From Devosia sp. Root685 (GTDB taxonomy: Bacteria; Pseudomonadota; Alphaproteobacteria; Rhizobiales; Devosiaceae): a stretch of 64,000 nt of DNA. Numbering within the stretch: the first letter of the stretch is position 1; every line of letters begins with the position of its first letter. The translations under genes were made by a program, and so were the position numbers. Below the pieces are notes generated by a model. The model ran no database searches. It saw only the letters and a list, made by a program, of their open reading frames with translations, and was not told the DNA's origin. Positions 35,496 through 43,610 of the stretch are shown here, one piece after another. Location of the stretch: contig NZ_LMHK01000002.1 of assembly GCF_001427875.1 (NCBI RefSeq), positions 1,051,436 through 1,115,435 of the forward strand, in the 5' to 3' direction.

Positions 35496-36731
35496 TTACT
35501 GACGACCCTGATCGATGATCGCCTGTTCGGCAGCAGCAGCCTGAGCAACCGAGTCTTCGATCGACTGGCCTTCGAGCAGCACGCGGTTGACCATGTCGAT
35601 AGAGGTCTGGCGCTGCGCGGCTTCGTCATAGAACTGGGTGGTGTGGGCGTATTCGAGACCCTTGAGGAACGGGCCGCGGATCGGATCCGAGAGGTTCGCC
35701 TCGGTCAGGGCCACGTCGCGACGTGCGGGCAGTTCGCCGACCGTATTCAGCCAGATCTCCATCGCTTCGGGCGAGGAGATGTACTGGAGGAACTTCTGGG
35801 CAGCGACGAGTTCTTCGCCGCTCGAGGTCGCGCCGATGCCGTTGGCAAAGTAGCTCGAATAGTTCGAGCGCATGCCATTGGCATCAGCCGGCAATTCCAC
35901 CACGCCCCATTCGAACGGGTTGGCGGCAAAAGCGCCGAGGCGGAACGTACCATCGATCGTCATGGCGGCAAGACCAGCACGGAACGCGGCCTGACCTTCA
36001 TCCATGAAGCCGACGAGGCCGACATTCTTTTCGGTCTGGAGGTCGGTGTAGAATTTTAGCGCAGCAGCGCCGGCAGCGTCGTTATAGGCAACATTGCCTT
36101 CGGCATCATAAGGAACGCCGCCGTTCTGACGGATCAGAACTTCGCGCCACCAGTGGTGATCCTGGCCAGCCATGTCGAGGGTGATGCCGGCAGAGGTGAT
36201 ATTGCCCGCGCCATCGCGCTTGGTGGTGGCTTCCGCAGCCGCCAAAAACTCTTCGAGATTAGTCGGCGGCTCGACGCCGGCTTCGGCAAAAATCGCCTTG
36301 TTGTAGAAGAGCGCCAGCGAACGCACGGCGGTCGGCAGGCCATAATAATCTTCGCCGCGCTTCATGGCCGAAACGATCGGGAAGAAGTCGGCTTCGATTT
36401 CGGCATGCGGAAACACAGCCGGATCGAGCGGCTGGATCAGGCCGCCATTCACGAACTGGTCGGTCCAGCCGTAGAACAGCTGCACCACGTCCGGACCCTG
36501 GCCGGCAACCTTGGCGGCGACAACGCGCGTCTGGTAGTCCGCATAGGGGAAAGTGGTCTGCTTGACCGTGATATCGGGGTTCGCCGCTTCGAATTTCTCG
36601 ATCAGCTGGTCCATGGCCTGAACACGGCTGTCAAAGACATACTGCCAGTATTCGATTTCCACAGCCTGGGCTGCGCCCATTGCGATGAAGCTGATGCCGG
36701 CTGCAAGCCCGGCCACATATGCCTTACGCAT
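35496..36731 (-). CDS. CUT1 sugar ABC substrate-binding protein (Sec-exported)
   Basis: This 411-residue periplasmic binding protein of the SBP_bac_1 family has a Sec signal (MRKAYVAGLAAGISFIAMGA, cleavage after AQA near residue 23). The start ATG at 36731 has GGAGGG upstream; a longer frame lacks a site. The mature region begins VEIEYWQYVFDSR, with aromatic residues typical of carbohydrate binders. It is the first gene of the operon SBP-permease-permease-lyase-ATPase-kinase and is divergent from the ROK regulator. Confidence 0.94.
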   Translation of the reverse strand: MRKAYVAGLAAGISFIAMGAAQAVEIEYWQYVFDSRVQAMDQLIEKFEAANPDITVKQTTFPYADYQTRVVAAKVAGQGPDVVQLFYGWTDQFVNGGLIQPLDPAVFPHAEIEADFFPIVSAMKRGEDYYGLPTAVRSLALFYNKAIFAEAGVEPPTNLEEFLAAAEATTKRDGAGNITSAGITLDMAGQDHHWWREVLIRQNGGVPYDAEGNVAYNDAAGAAALKFYTDLQTEKNVGLVGFMDEGQAAFRAGLAAMTIDGTFRLGAFAANPFEWGVVELPADANGMRSNYSSYFANGIGATSSGEELVAAQKFLQYISSPEAMEIWLNTVGELPARRDVALTEANLSDPIRGPFLKGLEYAHTTQFYDEAAQRQTSIDMVNRVLLEGQSIEDSVAQAAAAEQAIIDQGRQ

Positions 36732-36839
36732 AAAGTCCCTCCTTTGGAGCGTCGACCCTCCGACGGCTCTCTCATGCCAAAACGCGGCCCACGCCGCCTG
36801 ACAGACCCTCAACGTCCAATATGTGACACGCGCTTGTCA

Positions 36840-36862
36840 ATAACATAATCTACTTGCGTTAT
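36840..36862. promoter_or_regulatory. Predicted operator of the second ROK regulator (copy 1)
   Basis: ATAAC and GTTAT arms are separated by 13 bases, with each half extending as ATAACATAATC and (reversed) ATAACGCAAGT. It lies 109 bases upstream of the SBP start and 67 bases upstream of the ROK start, in an AT-rich island of an otherwise GC-rich region. A site with the same arm spacing lies upstream of the exported deacetylase gene (43484). Confidence 0.5.
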
Positions 36863-36928
36863 CTTGTTGCCCGACTAGTCTCACCCTTCATTGCCGTGCT
36901 AGCCAGACACATGGGGGAGGCGACGGAT

Positions 36929-38152
36929 TTGAACGGCCGCAACAAGAAAGATTTGCGTCAGCGCGTGGCCATCGGGTCCAATCCCGAGCGCAACCGCGCG
37001 CATAATCGCCGCGTGGTGCTCGAAGTCATTCGCTTCCACGAGCATCTCGGCCGTACCGAGATCGCCCGCCGCGCCCAGCTGACGCCCCAGGCCGTCGCCA
37101 ATATCGTCGACGAACTGCTCGAAGAGGGCCTTCTCGTCGAACTCGGCCGCCTCCGCTCCGGCCGCGGCCAGCCGCCGATCCAGTTCGCCGTCAATCCCAA
37201 TGGCCCGCTCACTGCCGGCGTCGAAATCGCCGCCGATCATATGGTTACCGCTCTGCTCGACCTCTCGGGCGGCGTGCGCGCCAAATCCATCCTGCCGCTC
37301 GAAGCCACCGGCCCCGACACCGTGCCCGACAAGGTCACCGCCGAAGTGCAGCGCCTTCAAGCCTCGCTCGGCGCCGACCGCAGCAAGCTCCTGGGCATTG
37401 GCGTCGTCATGCCCGGCCCCTTCGAAGTCGAAGGCATGAGCTCCGTCGGCCCCGCCACCCTCCCCGGCTGGACCGGCGTCGACGCCGCCGCTCTCTTTGC
37501 CAAGGCCACCGGCCAGCACGTGGTTGTGGAAAACGACGCCACCGCTGCAGTCGTCGGCGAACGCCTCTATGGCGCCGGCCGCCAGCTCGGCAGTTTTTGT
37601 TACCTTTATTTCGGCGTCGGCCTTGGCCTTGGCGTCATCCAGGAAGGCCGGCCCCTCCGCGGTGCCTTCGGCAATGCCGGCGAAATCGGCCATGTCGGCC
37701 TCGTCCCGCGCAAGGGCAAGGTTCACTATGGCCCCGCAGGCGCTCTCGAACGCTTCGTCTCGGTCTTTGCCCTGCGCGAACGCCTCGCCATGGCCGGCAT
37801 CTATGCCGCAACCGTCGAAGATATCCAAAAGCTCCACGACGACGCCAATCCGACCCTCGCCGAGTGGATCGAAATATCAGCCGACTATCTCGCGCCCACC
37901 GTCGCCATGCTCGAAAACATCTTTGATCCCGAGACGGTCATTTTTGGCGGCGGCCTCCCCGATTCGGTGCTCGAAGCGGTCATTGCAGCGCTCGATCCCC
38001 TGCCTGTTTCCGTCGCCACGCGGCAAAAACGCAGCCTCCCCCGCGCCATCTGCGGCCAGACCGGACAATTGACGGCCGCCCTCGGCGCCGCCGCCCTGCC
38101 GCTCCTCGACACGGTTTCACCCCATCTCAGCGTCTCCGACCCGGTCGCCTGA
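36929..38152 (+). CDS. ROK-family transcriptional regulator lacking the zinc cysteines
   Basis: This protein of about 407 residues has an N-terminal winged helix-turn-helix (LGRTEIARRAQLTPQAVANI) and a ROK domain with the GEIGH motif. At the position of the usual CxCGxxGCLE zinc motif it reads VHYGPAGALE, so all three cysteines are gone while the flanking glycines and final LE remain. I favour the TTG at 36929, which has GGGGGAGG eight bases upstream, over the ATG at 36911, which has no site. It is divergent from the SBP operon and upstream of the cytoplasmic deacetylase gene. It probably represses both. Confidence 0.88.
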   Translation: MNGRNKKDLRQRVAIGSNPERNRAHNRRVVLEVIRFHEHLGRTEIARRAQLTPQAVANIVDELLEEGLLVELGRLRSGRGQPPIQFAVNPNGPLTAGVEIAADHMVTALLDLSGGVRAKSILPLEATGPDTVPDKVTAEVQRLQASLGADRSKLLGIGVVMPGPFEVEGMSSVGPATLPGWTGVDAAALFAKATGQHVVVENDATAAVVGERLYGAGRQLGSFCYLYFGVGLGLGVIQEGRPLRGAFGNAGEIGHVGLVPRKGKVHYGPAGALERFVSVFALRERLAMAGIYAATVEDIQKLHDDANPTLAEWIEISADYLAPTVAMLENIFDPETVIFGGGLPDSVLEAVIAALDPLPVSVATRQKRSLPRAICGQTGQLTAALGAAALPLLDTVSPHLSVSDPVA

Positions 38153-38184
38153 CGCCATTCGTCTAAAAAACTCTGGACCGCCCT

Positions 38185-40524
38185 ATGCTCACCCCTCCCG
38201 AACGCCTGCGCCGCCGCGCGGCAAAACCCCGCCTCGTCACCCTTGCCCGCGCGCTGTCGCGCCTGCGCTCCAGCGTGACGGTGATGAATACCGGCGCCCA
38301 TCCCGATGATGAACACAGCGAAATGCTCGCTGCCATGCGCCACCAGATGGGCATGCGCGTCGTGGTTGCCTGCTCGACCCGCGGCGAAGGCGGCCAGAAC
38401 ACGCTCGGCCCCGAGCGCGGCGGCGTCCTCGGGGTCATGCGCTCGCGCGAAATGGAAGAAGCCGCCCGCGCCCTCGACGCCGATGTCGCCTGGCTTGGCC
38501 ACGGCCCCGACGATCCCGTGCACGATTTCGGCTTTTCCAAATCCGGCCCCGACACCCTCTCCCGCTGGGGCGAAGACCGCACCATTGACCGCCTCGTTCG
38601 CGCCTACCGGGAATTCCGCCCCGACATCGTCATCCCCACCTTCCTGGACGTCCCCGGCCAGCACGGCCACCATCGCGCCATGACCGAGGCCGCCGAGCGC
38701 GCCCTGGCTCTTGCCGCCGATCCCGCATACGAAACCGACGGCCTCGCCCCCTGGACGGTCGCAAAATTCTGCCTCCCCGCCTGGTCTGGCGGCGGCGACA
38801 CCTATGATGACGAAGTCCCCCCGCCCGACGCCAATATTTTGGTCACGGCCACCGGCTCCGACTTCGCGACCGGCATGCCGTTCTGGCAGTTCGGCGAAGT
38901 GTCGCGCGCCTTCCACGCCAGCCAGAATATGGGCCACTGGCGTCATCCCGGCGAAACGCAATGGGCGCTCCATCACGTCGGCGCCAATGCCCAAAGCGAG
39001 CTGCTCGACGACCTGCCAAAATCCCTCGCCGATCTCGGCTCTTCGCCCTATCTCGCCGCAGCCGATGCGGCCCTGGCGCAAGCCGTGGCCGCCTTTCCCA
39101 ATAGCGCAGCAATTCTCCCCGCTCTCAGCATCGCCCGCCGCGCCATAAGCGCCGCCCAGCAGGACATCGCCCCCGAACACGCCCATCGCCTCGCCCGAAA
39201 ACTCAGGGAACTCGACGCCGCCAGTGCCATCGCCGCCGGCGTCGAAATCTACGCCTCGGTCTCCTCGGCCAGCGTGGCCCCCGGCGAAACCGTTGATCTC
39301 ATCGTCGAAGTCGAACGCGACGAGGCTAAAAACATCCGCGTCACGCCCATCACGTCAGGTGCCTTCACCCCCGTGGATTCGGTTGAAATGTCCGGCGACC
39401 GCGCGACAATCCCGCTCACGGCGCGCAGCGACGCCAAAATCGAAAACGCCTTCCGCCCCGATTGGCTGAGCCTCGGCAATAACGGCAATGTCTCGCTCCT
39501 CGTCGAAGCCGAAGTGAGCGGTGAAACCATTCGCTTTGTCCGCGACACCGAAGAAGACCTGCAACTCGCCCCCGCCTATAGCGTCGCCATCACGCCCGAA
39601 GCCCTGATTCTTCCGCTCCCGGCCGCCACGACCAACACCGTCACCATCAAGGCCGATATCGACCTCAGCCGGCTCTCGCTCCCCAGTGCCCTGGGCCTCG
39701 ACATCACGCAGCGCGACAACAGCTTTCTCGTGACCTCGGATATCCTGCTCGCCGCCGGTCGCTATACACTGCCCCTCTTGGTCGACGGCACCCCAGCCTT
39801 CGGCGTCACGCCAATCGCCTATCCCCATATCGGCCACACCCGTTTCGCACGTCCCCTGTCGCTGGACATTCTCGCCCTCGATCTGAAACTGCCCGAAACC
39901 CGCATCGGCTATATCGGCGGCGGCTCCGACCGCGTCGGCCTCTGGCTCAACCGCATGGGCGCCGACGTCACCGAACTCGACGTCGAGGCCCTCGCCGGTG
40001 ATCTCTCCCAATACGACACCATCATCGTCGGCATTTTTGCCTTCCGCCTCCGCCAGGACCTGAAAGCGGCAACCCAAAAGCTCCACCGCTGGGTGGAAGC
40101 CGGCGGCCATCTCGTCACTCTCTATCACCGCCCCAGCGATGGCTGGACACCCGGCGAGACCCCGCCCCGCCCCATCACCATCGGCAGCCCCTCGCTGCGC
40201 TGGCGCACCACCAATCCCGCCGCCGAGGTCAATTTCCTTGAGCCCGATCACAAGCTCTTTTCCGGTCCCAACCGCATCACCGCTGACGATTTTGCTGGCT
40301 GGGATAAGGAACGCGGCCTCTATTTCGCCTCGTCCTGGGACGCTGCCTATACCCCGCTCCTCGCCATGAGCGACGCGGGCGAAAAGCCCCTCATCGGCTC
40401 GCTACTCTCGGCAAAGATCGGCGAAGGCCGCCACACTCACACCAGCCTCGTTCTCCACCACCAGTTGGAAAAACTCGTTCCCGGCGCCTTCCGCCTGATG
40501 GCCAACCTGTTGCAGTCCGCCTGA
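38185..40524 (+). CDS. Large cytoplasmic PIG-L family deacetylase
   Basis: This 779-residue protein has an N-terminal PIG-L/LmbE zinc deacetylase domain (about residues 30-290): AHPDDE at 38-43 supplies metal ligands and the base, and GQHGHHRA supplies another histidine. The middle region is beta-rich, and a conserved C-terminal domain (about 540-779) starts RIGYIGGGSDRVGLWLNRMG and resembles a class I glutamine-amidotransferase-like (ThuA-type) fold. There is no signal peptide. Most PIG-L enzymes are 220-300 residues and remove acetyl from N-acetylglucosamine conjugates. It follows the ROK gene by 32 bases. It is homologous along its full length to the exported protein at 40894. Confidence 0.88.
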   Translation: MLTPPERLRRRAAKPRLVTLARALSRLRSSVTVMNTGAHPDDEHSEMLAAMRHQMGMRVVVACSTRGEGGQNTLGPERGGVLGVMRSREMEEAARALDADVAWLGHGPDDPVHDFGFSKSGPDTLSRWGEDRTIDRLVRAYREFRPDIVIPTFLDVPGQHGHHRAMTEAAERALALAADPAYETDGLAPWTVAKFCLPAWSGGGDTYDDEVPPPDANILVTATGSDFATGMPFWQFGEVSRAFHASQNMGHWRHPGETQWALHHVGANAQSELLDDLPKSLADLGSSPYLAAADAALAQAVAAFPNSAAILPALSIARRAISAAQQDIAPEHAHRLARKLRELDAASAIAAGVEIYASVSSASVAPGETVDLIVEVERDEAKNIRVTPITSGAFTPVDSVEMSGDRATIPLTARSDAKIENAFRPDWLSLGNNGNVSLLVEAEVSGETIRFVRDTEEDLQLAPAYSVAITPEALILPLPAATTNTVTIKADIDLSRLSLPSALGLDITQRDNSFLVTSDILLAAGRYTLPLLVDGTPAFGVTPIAYPHIGHTRFARPLSLDILALDLKLPETRIGYIGGGSDRVGLWLNRMGADVTELDVEALAGDLSQYDTIIVGIFAFRLRQDLKAATQKLHRWVEAGGHLVTLYHRPSDGWTPGETPPRPITIGSPSLRWRTTNPAAEVNFLEPDHKLFSGPNRITADDFAGWDKERGLYFASSWDAAYTPLLAMSDAGEKPLIGSLLSAKIGEGRHTHTSLVLHHQLEKLVPGAFRLMANLLQSA

Positions 40525-40673
40525 CATACACTCTGCTTCATCGCGAGCCGGCTTTGCCTGGCTCGCGGGCGATATGCTGCTGGTCACGGCCATGACGGTG
40601 CTGGTGAAGGCCGGCGGCGCCCTCGTCCTCACCACCCGCCTCGACCTGCAGAAGCGATAGCCCACTCCCGAAG

Positions 40674-40779
40674 ACCTCATGGTGAGGCGCGGAGCAAAGC
40701 AAAGCCTCGAACCACGAGGTCGAGAGAGTGGAGGCTTCATTGCCACGACCTCGCCCTTCGACGGGCTCAGGATGAGGTC
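40674..40779. repeat. REP-like palindromic intergenic element
   Basis: Two adjoining imperfect inverted repeats are visible. The first has arms ACCTCATGGTGAGGC and GCCTCGAACCACGAGGT (40674-40720). The second has GACCTC/GAGGTC arms around CCCTTCGACGGGCTCAGGAT (40747-40779). Elements of this wording recur in intergenic regions of many alphaproteobacterial genomes, as far as I recall. Only one copy is present in this window. Confidence 0.5.
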
Positions 40780-40791
40780 TACTTTCGCCCC

Positions 40792-40831
40792 AAAAATGCA
40801 AAAAACCCTCGGCCAGGCCTGGCCGAGGGTT
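40792..40831 (-). terminator. Rho-independent terminator of the exported deacetylase gene
   Basis: A perfect palindrome with 12-bp arms, CCCTCGGCCAGG and its complement (40806-40829), is followed on the minus strand by TTTTTT and a second T-run. It lies 63 bases after the stop of the gene at 40894. In the plus direction only TTT follows, so termination from the other side would be weaker. Confidence 0.85.
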
Positions 40832-40893
40832 TCGCCGCGTCAGGAGGGCGCGACAGCGACTCACGTTGGGAGTTTACGCGAGCCGAAGTGACG

Positions 40894-43398
40894 TTAGCGC
40901 TTCGCGGGCTGGATCAGGTTCGCCATGATCCTGAAGGCACCCGGCGTCAGCTTGTCGAGCTGATGGTGCAGCACAAGGCTGGTATGGGTATGCCGTCCTT
41001 CGCCGATCTCGGCGGAAAGCAGCGACCCGGTGAGCGGCTCTTCGCCCGCATCGGCCATGGCGAGCAGCGGCACATAGGCCTCGTCCCATTCCGAAGCGAA
41101 ATAGAGCCCACGCTCCTTGTCCCAATTGTCCCAGTCTTCCTGGGTAATGGCATTGGGGTAGGTGAGCAGCCGATGATCGGGCTCGAGCACATCCACGGCC
41201 GACTTGGCGTCGGTCACGCGATAGCGGATCGAGGGCGAACCAATCTTGAGGAAGGCCAGCGGCACAGTCGCCGGATCCCAGCCGTCCGACGGACGGTGGT
41301 AAAGGGTGACGAGGTGCCCGCCCTTCTTGACCCATTCATGCACGCCCGGCAGCGCTGCGACGAGATCCGCCCGGCGTCCAAACGAGAAGATGCCGACAAC
41401 GAGCGTATCGAGGTCGCGATAGGCCCCCGCTTCCATATCGGACGGGCTCAATTCCTTGAGGTCAACGCCCAGGCGCTTGAGCCAGGTGGCAACATTGTCA
41501 TTGCCCCCGCCGATATAGCCGATCTTGCCTTCCGGAATGACCGCACCAACCGACTGCACCGGCACCGCCACTTCGGTCGGCACCACCGACCGCCCGATAT
41601 GGGGATAGGTGAAGACGTTGATGGCATAGGCCTCTTTACCCAGCAGCGTCGGCGCGATGGTAATGCGCTCCGTGCCCAACTCGGCCGGCGGCGTCAGTTC
41701 GAATGTCCCTGCTTCGAGCCCCGTCTCGCCCTTGGCGGCCATCAGCCAGCCTTCGGGCAGCTGGAAGTCGAGATCGGCCGTCGTGCCGCCCGAAACCACT
41801 GCAGTGAACGCAACCGGCGAGATCTCGCTTTCGGTATTGAACACCACGGCATCGGGCTTGAGTTCAAGCGAAGCCTCAGGCAACACGCGCAGCGCATCTT
41901 CGAGGTCCACGTCGAGCACAGCCTTGTGCCCGGCAATCGTCGCCACCAGACGCACAAAGGCATCGCCATTGCCGCCGAGCGGATCGAACTGCTCGGTCAG
42001 CGGATTGGTCAGCGCCGCATCAGCCGCCACGCTCACCTTGACGCCATCTTCAGCCGTCGCGCCGGTGATGCCAGCACGGGCGATCACCTCAACCGAGTCG
42101 ACGGTGATGCTGTCCGGCGCATCGACCATCGCCTTGACCACGATGTCCTGGCCCGGATGGAGATCGGTCCCATCGGTATAGGCGCGCACCTGCATGCCCG
42201 CCGCCGTCGCCAACGCCAGGTCGACCTCCTTGATCTTGCGATCAAGGCGATGCGCCACCTGGTCTTCCAACTCGGTCGGCAGCGTCGAGCGGGCTTCCGC
42301 CACGGCCTTGCCGATTTCCACCAGCCGCTGAGCCACCACAACCGGATCGCCATAATCGGCCAGCGCTTCCTCGATCAGCCCCTGCGCATTGCGCAGTGCG
42401 TCGGCAGCCGATACCGGCATGCCATCGAGTTCGGCAATGTGACCAACCGTTGCGATCAGACCATCGCGAATGTCGCCCTCTTCCTTCCCGGCTTCGCCAT
42501 TGGCGGCCCAGGAGAGATTGATCGGCCATTCGGTCTGCGGCTTGGGCTGCCAACGGCCCATGCCCTGCGTCAGGTGGCAGGAACGCGACCATTCGCCCAT
42601 CTGCGGGAAGGTAGCGCCGGAGATCGGATCGCGCTCAGGCGCGCGCACCACCAGCGTTGTCGGCGGGGGTGGGGTTTCATCGTCATAAACGCCGCCGCCG
42701 CCGCCCCATGCCGGCTGGTAGATTTTCGGCACGGTCCAGGTCTTCAACCCAGCCGCGATCTGATCGGGGAACTCCTCAGCATTGCCGGAAATCCCGGCCA
42801 CGATAAACGTCGCAACATTCGCCGCCCGGTGGTGGCCATGCTGCCCGCCCACATCGAGGAAGCAGTTCATGATCACGTCGGGCTTGTACTGACGCACCGC
42901 CCAGGTCATGCGCTCGATCACCCGATCGCGGCCCCAGCGGTCGATCGTCTGGTTCGGGTCCTTGGAGAACCCGAAATCGTGCATATTGTCGTGGTGGCCC
43001 TGGCTACCAAAAGCCAGCGACGCATCGAGCGAACGCGACGCTTCGGTGATTTCACGCGTACGCAGCACGCCCAGCACCGAACCGCGTTCCGGCCCGATGG
43101 CGTTCTGCCCGCCTTCGCCGCGCGTGATGCAATAGAGCACCGGCCGAATGCCATAGACATGGCGCAGTGCCGCCAGCATGCCGCTCGGCTCGTCGTCGGG
43201 ATGCGCACCGGTCGTCATCAGCGTCACGGTCGAGGTCAGGCGCTCAAGCTGCCGATAGAGTTTTACAATTTTGGGCTCGCCCTTCTGGGCTGCAATCAGC
43301 TCCAGATCGCTGGCCGGCGCCGCCCAGGCGGGAATCTGTGTGGCGGCCAAAAGCGGCGGCACCGACGCGATGAAAGTTCGACGTGTCAAACGTGGCAT
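40894..43398 (-). CDS. Large Tat-exported PIG-L family deacetylase
   Basis: This 834-residue protein is homologous to the cytoplasmic deacetylase at 38185 but carries a twin-arginine leader (LTRRTFIA, residues 4-11, then a hydrophobic stretch to AWAA near 27). The zinc motif AHPDDE lies at residues 65-70, with GQHGHHRA later. The C-terminal domain again begins KIGYIGGGNDNVATWLKRLG. I chose ATG 43398, which has AGGAGAGG eight bases upstream. It should act in the periplasm, presumably deacetylating a substrate before uptake by the neighbouring CUT1 importer. It has its own promoter region with a copy of the ROK-type operator, and its own terminator. Confidence 0.88.
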   Translation of the reverse strand: MPRLTRRTFIASVPPLLAATQIPAWAAPASDLELIAAQKGEPKIVKLYRQLERLTSTVTLMTTGAHPDDEPSGMLAALRHVYGIRPVLYCITRGEGGQNAIGPERGSVLGVLRTREITEASRSLDASLAFGSQGHHDNMHDFGFSKDPNQTIDRWGRDRVIERMTWAVRQYKPDVIMNCFLDVGGQHGHHRAANVATFIVAGISGNAEEFPDQIAAGLKTWTVPKIYQPAWGGGGGVYDDETPPPPTTLVVRAPERDPISGATFPQMGEWSRSCHLTQGMGRWQPKPQTEWPINLSWAANGEAGKEEGDIRDGLIATVGHIAELDGMPVSAADALRNAQGLIEEALADYGDPVVVAQRLVEIGKAVAEARSTLPTELEDQVAHRLDRKIKEVDLALATAAGMQVRAYTDGTDLHPGQDIVVKAMVDAPDSITVDSVEVIARAGITGATAEDGVKVSVAADAALTNPLTEQFDPLGGNGDAFVRLVATIAGHKAVLDVDLEDALRVLPEASLELKPDAVVFNTESEISPVAFTAVVSGGTTADLDFQLPEGWLMAAKGETGLEAGTFELTPPAELGTERITIAPTLLGKEAYAINVFTYPHIGRSVVPTEVAVPVQSVGAVIPEGKIGYIGGGNDNVATWLKRLGVDLKELSPSDMEAGAYRDLDTLVVGIFSFGRRADLVAALPGVHEWVKKGGHLVTLYHRPSDGWDPATVPLAFLKIGSPSIRYRVTDAKSAVDVLEPDHRLLTYPNAITQEDWDNWDKERGLYFASEWDEAYVPLLAMADAGEEPLTGSLLSAEIGEGRHTHTSLVLHHQLDKLTPGAFRIMANLIQPAKR

Positions 43399-43483
43399 TA
43401 CGCAATCCTCTCCTTGACTGCCCCGCCGCCGACCCCTCCGGCCGGTCGACATGACAGCTTCGCGACAGACTATGTGAGCCTGA

Positions 43484-43506
43484 TTAACTTAACTCAAGTG
43501 TGTTAA
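43484..43506. promoter_or_regulatory. Predicted operator of the second ROK regulator (copy 2)
   Basis: TTAAC and GTTAA arms are separated by 13 bases; outward pairing extends the arms to TGATTAAC (43481-43488) and GTTAATCA (43502-43509). The arm spacing and the half-site pattern TAACNNAA match the site at 36840. It lies 86 bases upstream of the exported deacetylase start, so the ROK protein could co-regulate this gene with the transporter operon. Control by the LacI regulator instead is possible. Confidence 0.5.
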
Positions 43507-43579
43507 TCAACATTCTTGGAAGGAATTTAATCGACCCGACGGCAGACAAGTTGACACCGGCAAAACCCGAACTTACGCT

Positions 43580-43595
43580 GCTTAAACGTTTAAGC
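43580..43595. promoter_or_regulatory. LacI-type operator upstream of the LacI regulator gene
   Basis: GCTTAAACGTTTAAGC is a perfect 16-bp palindrome with the central CG expected for LacI-family operators. It ends 15 bases before the GTG start at 43611. Its position points to autoregulation and probably to control of the downstream binding protein and sulfatase genes. Confidence 0.7.
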
Positions 43596-43610
43596 AAAAA
43601 GGCAGTCGCG

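Larger units (their letters stand above)
40525..40893. other. Intergenic region between convergent deacetylase genes
   Basis: This 369-base stretch holds an 8-bp-arm hairpin just after the cytoplasmic deacetylase gene (CGCGAGCC/GGCTCGCG, 40542-40567), a dispersed-repeat-like element (40674-40779) and a strong terminator (40792-40831). A 28-codon open frame at 40573-40659 looks like a coding remnant without a ribosome-binding site. Confidence 0.6.

Noticed and set aside
40888..43506. 872-codon open frame on the plus strand opposite the exported deacetylase
   Set aside because: It is the antisense of a gene with clear domains and a ribosome-binding site. High GC at third positions leaves antisense frames open.
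43500..43610. ATG 43500 as start of the LacI regulator
   Set aside because: The first 37 residues do not resemble a LacI DNA-binding domain, and the frame contains the predicted operator.
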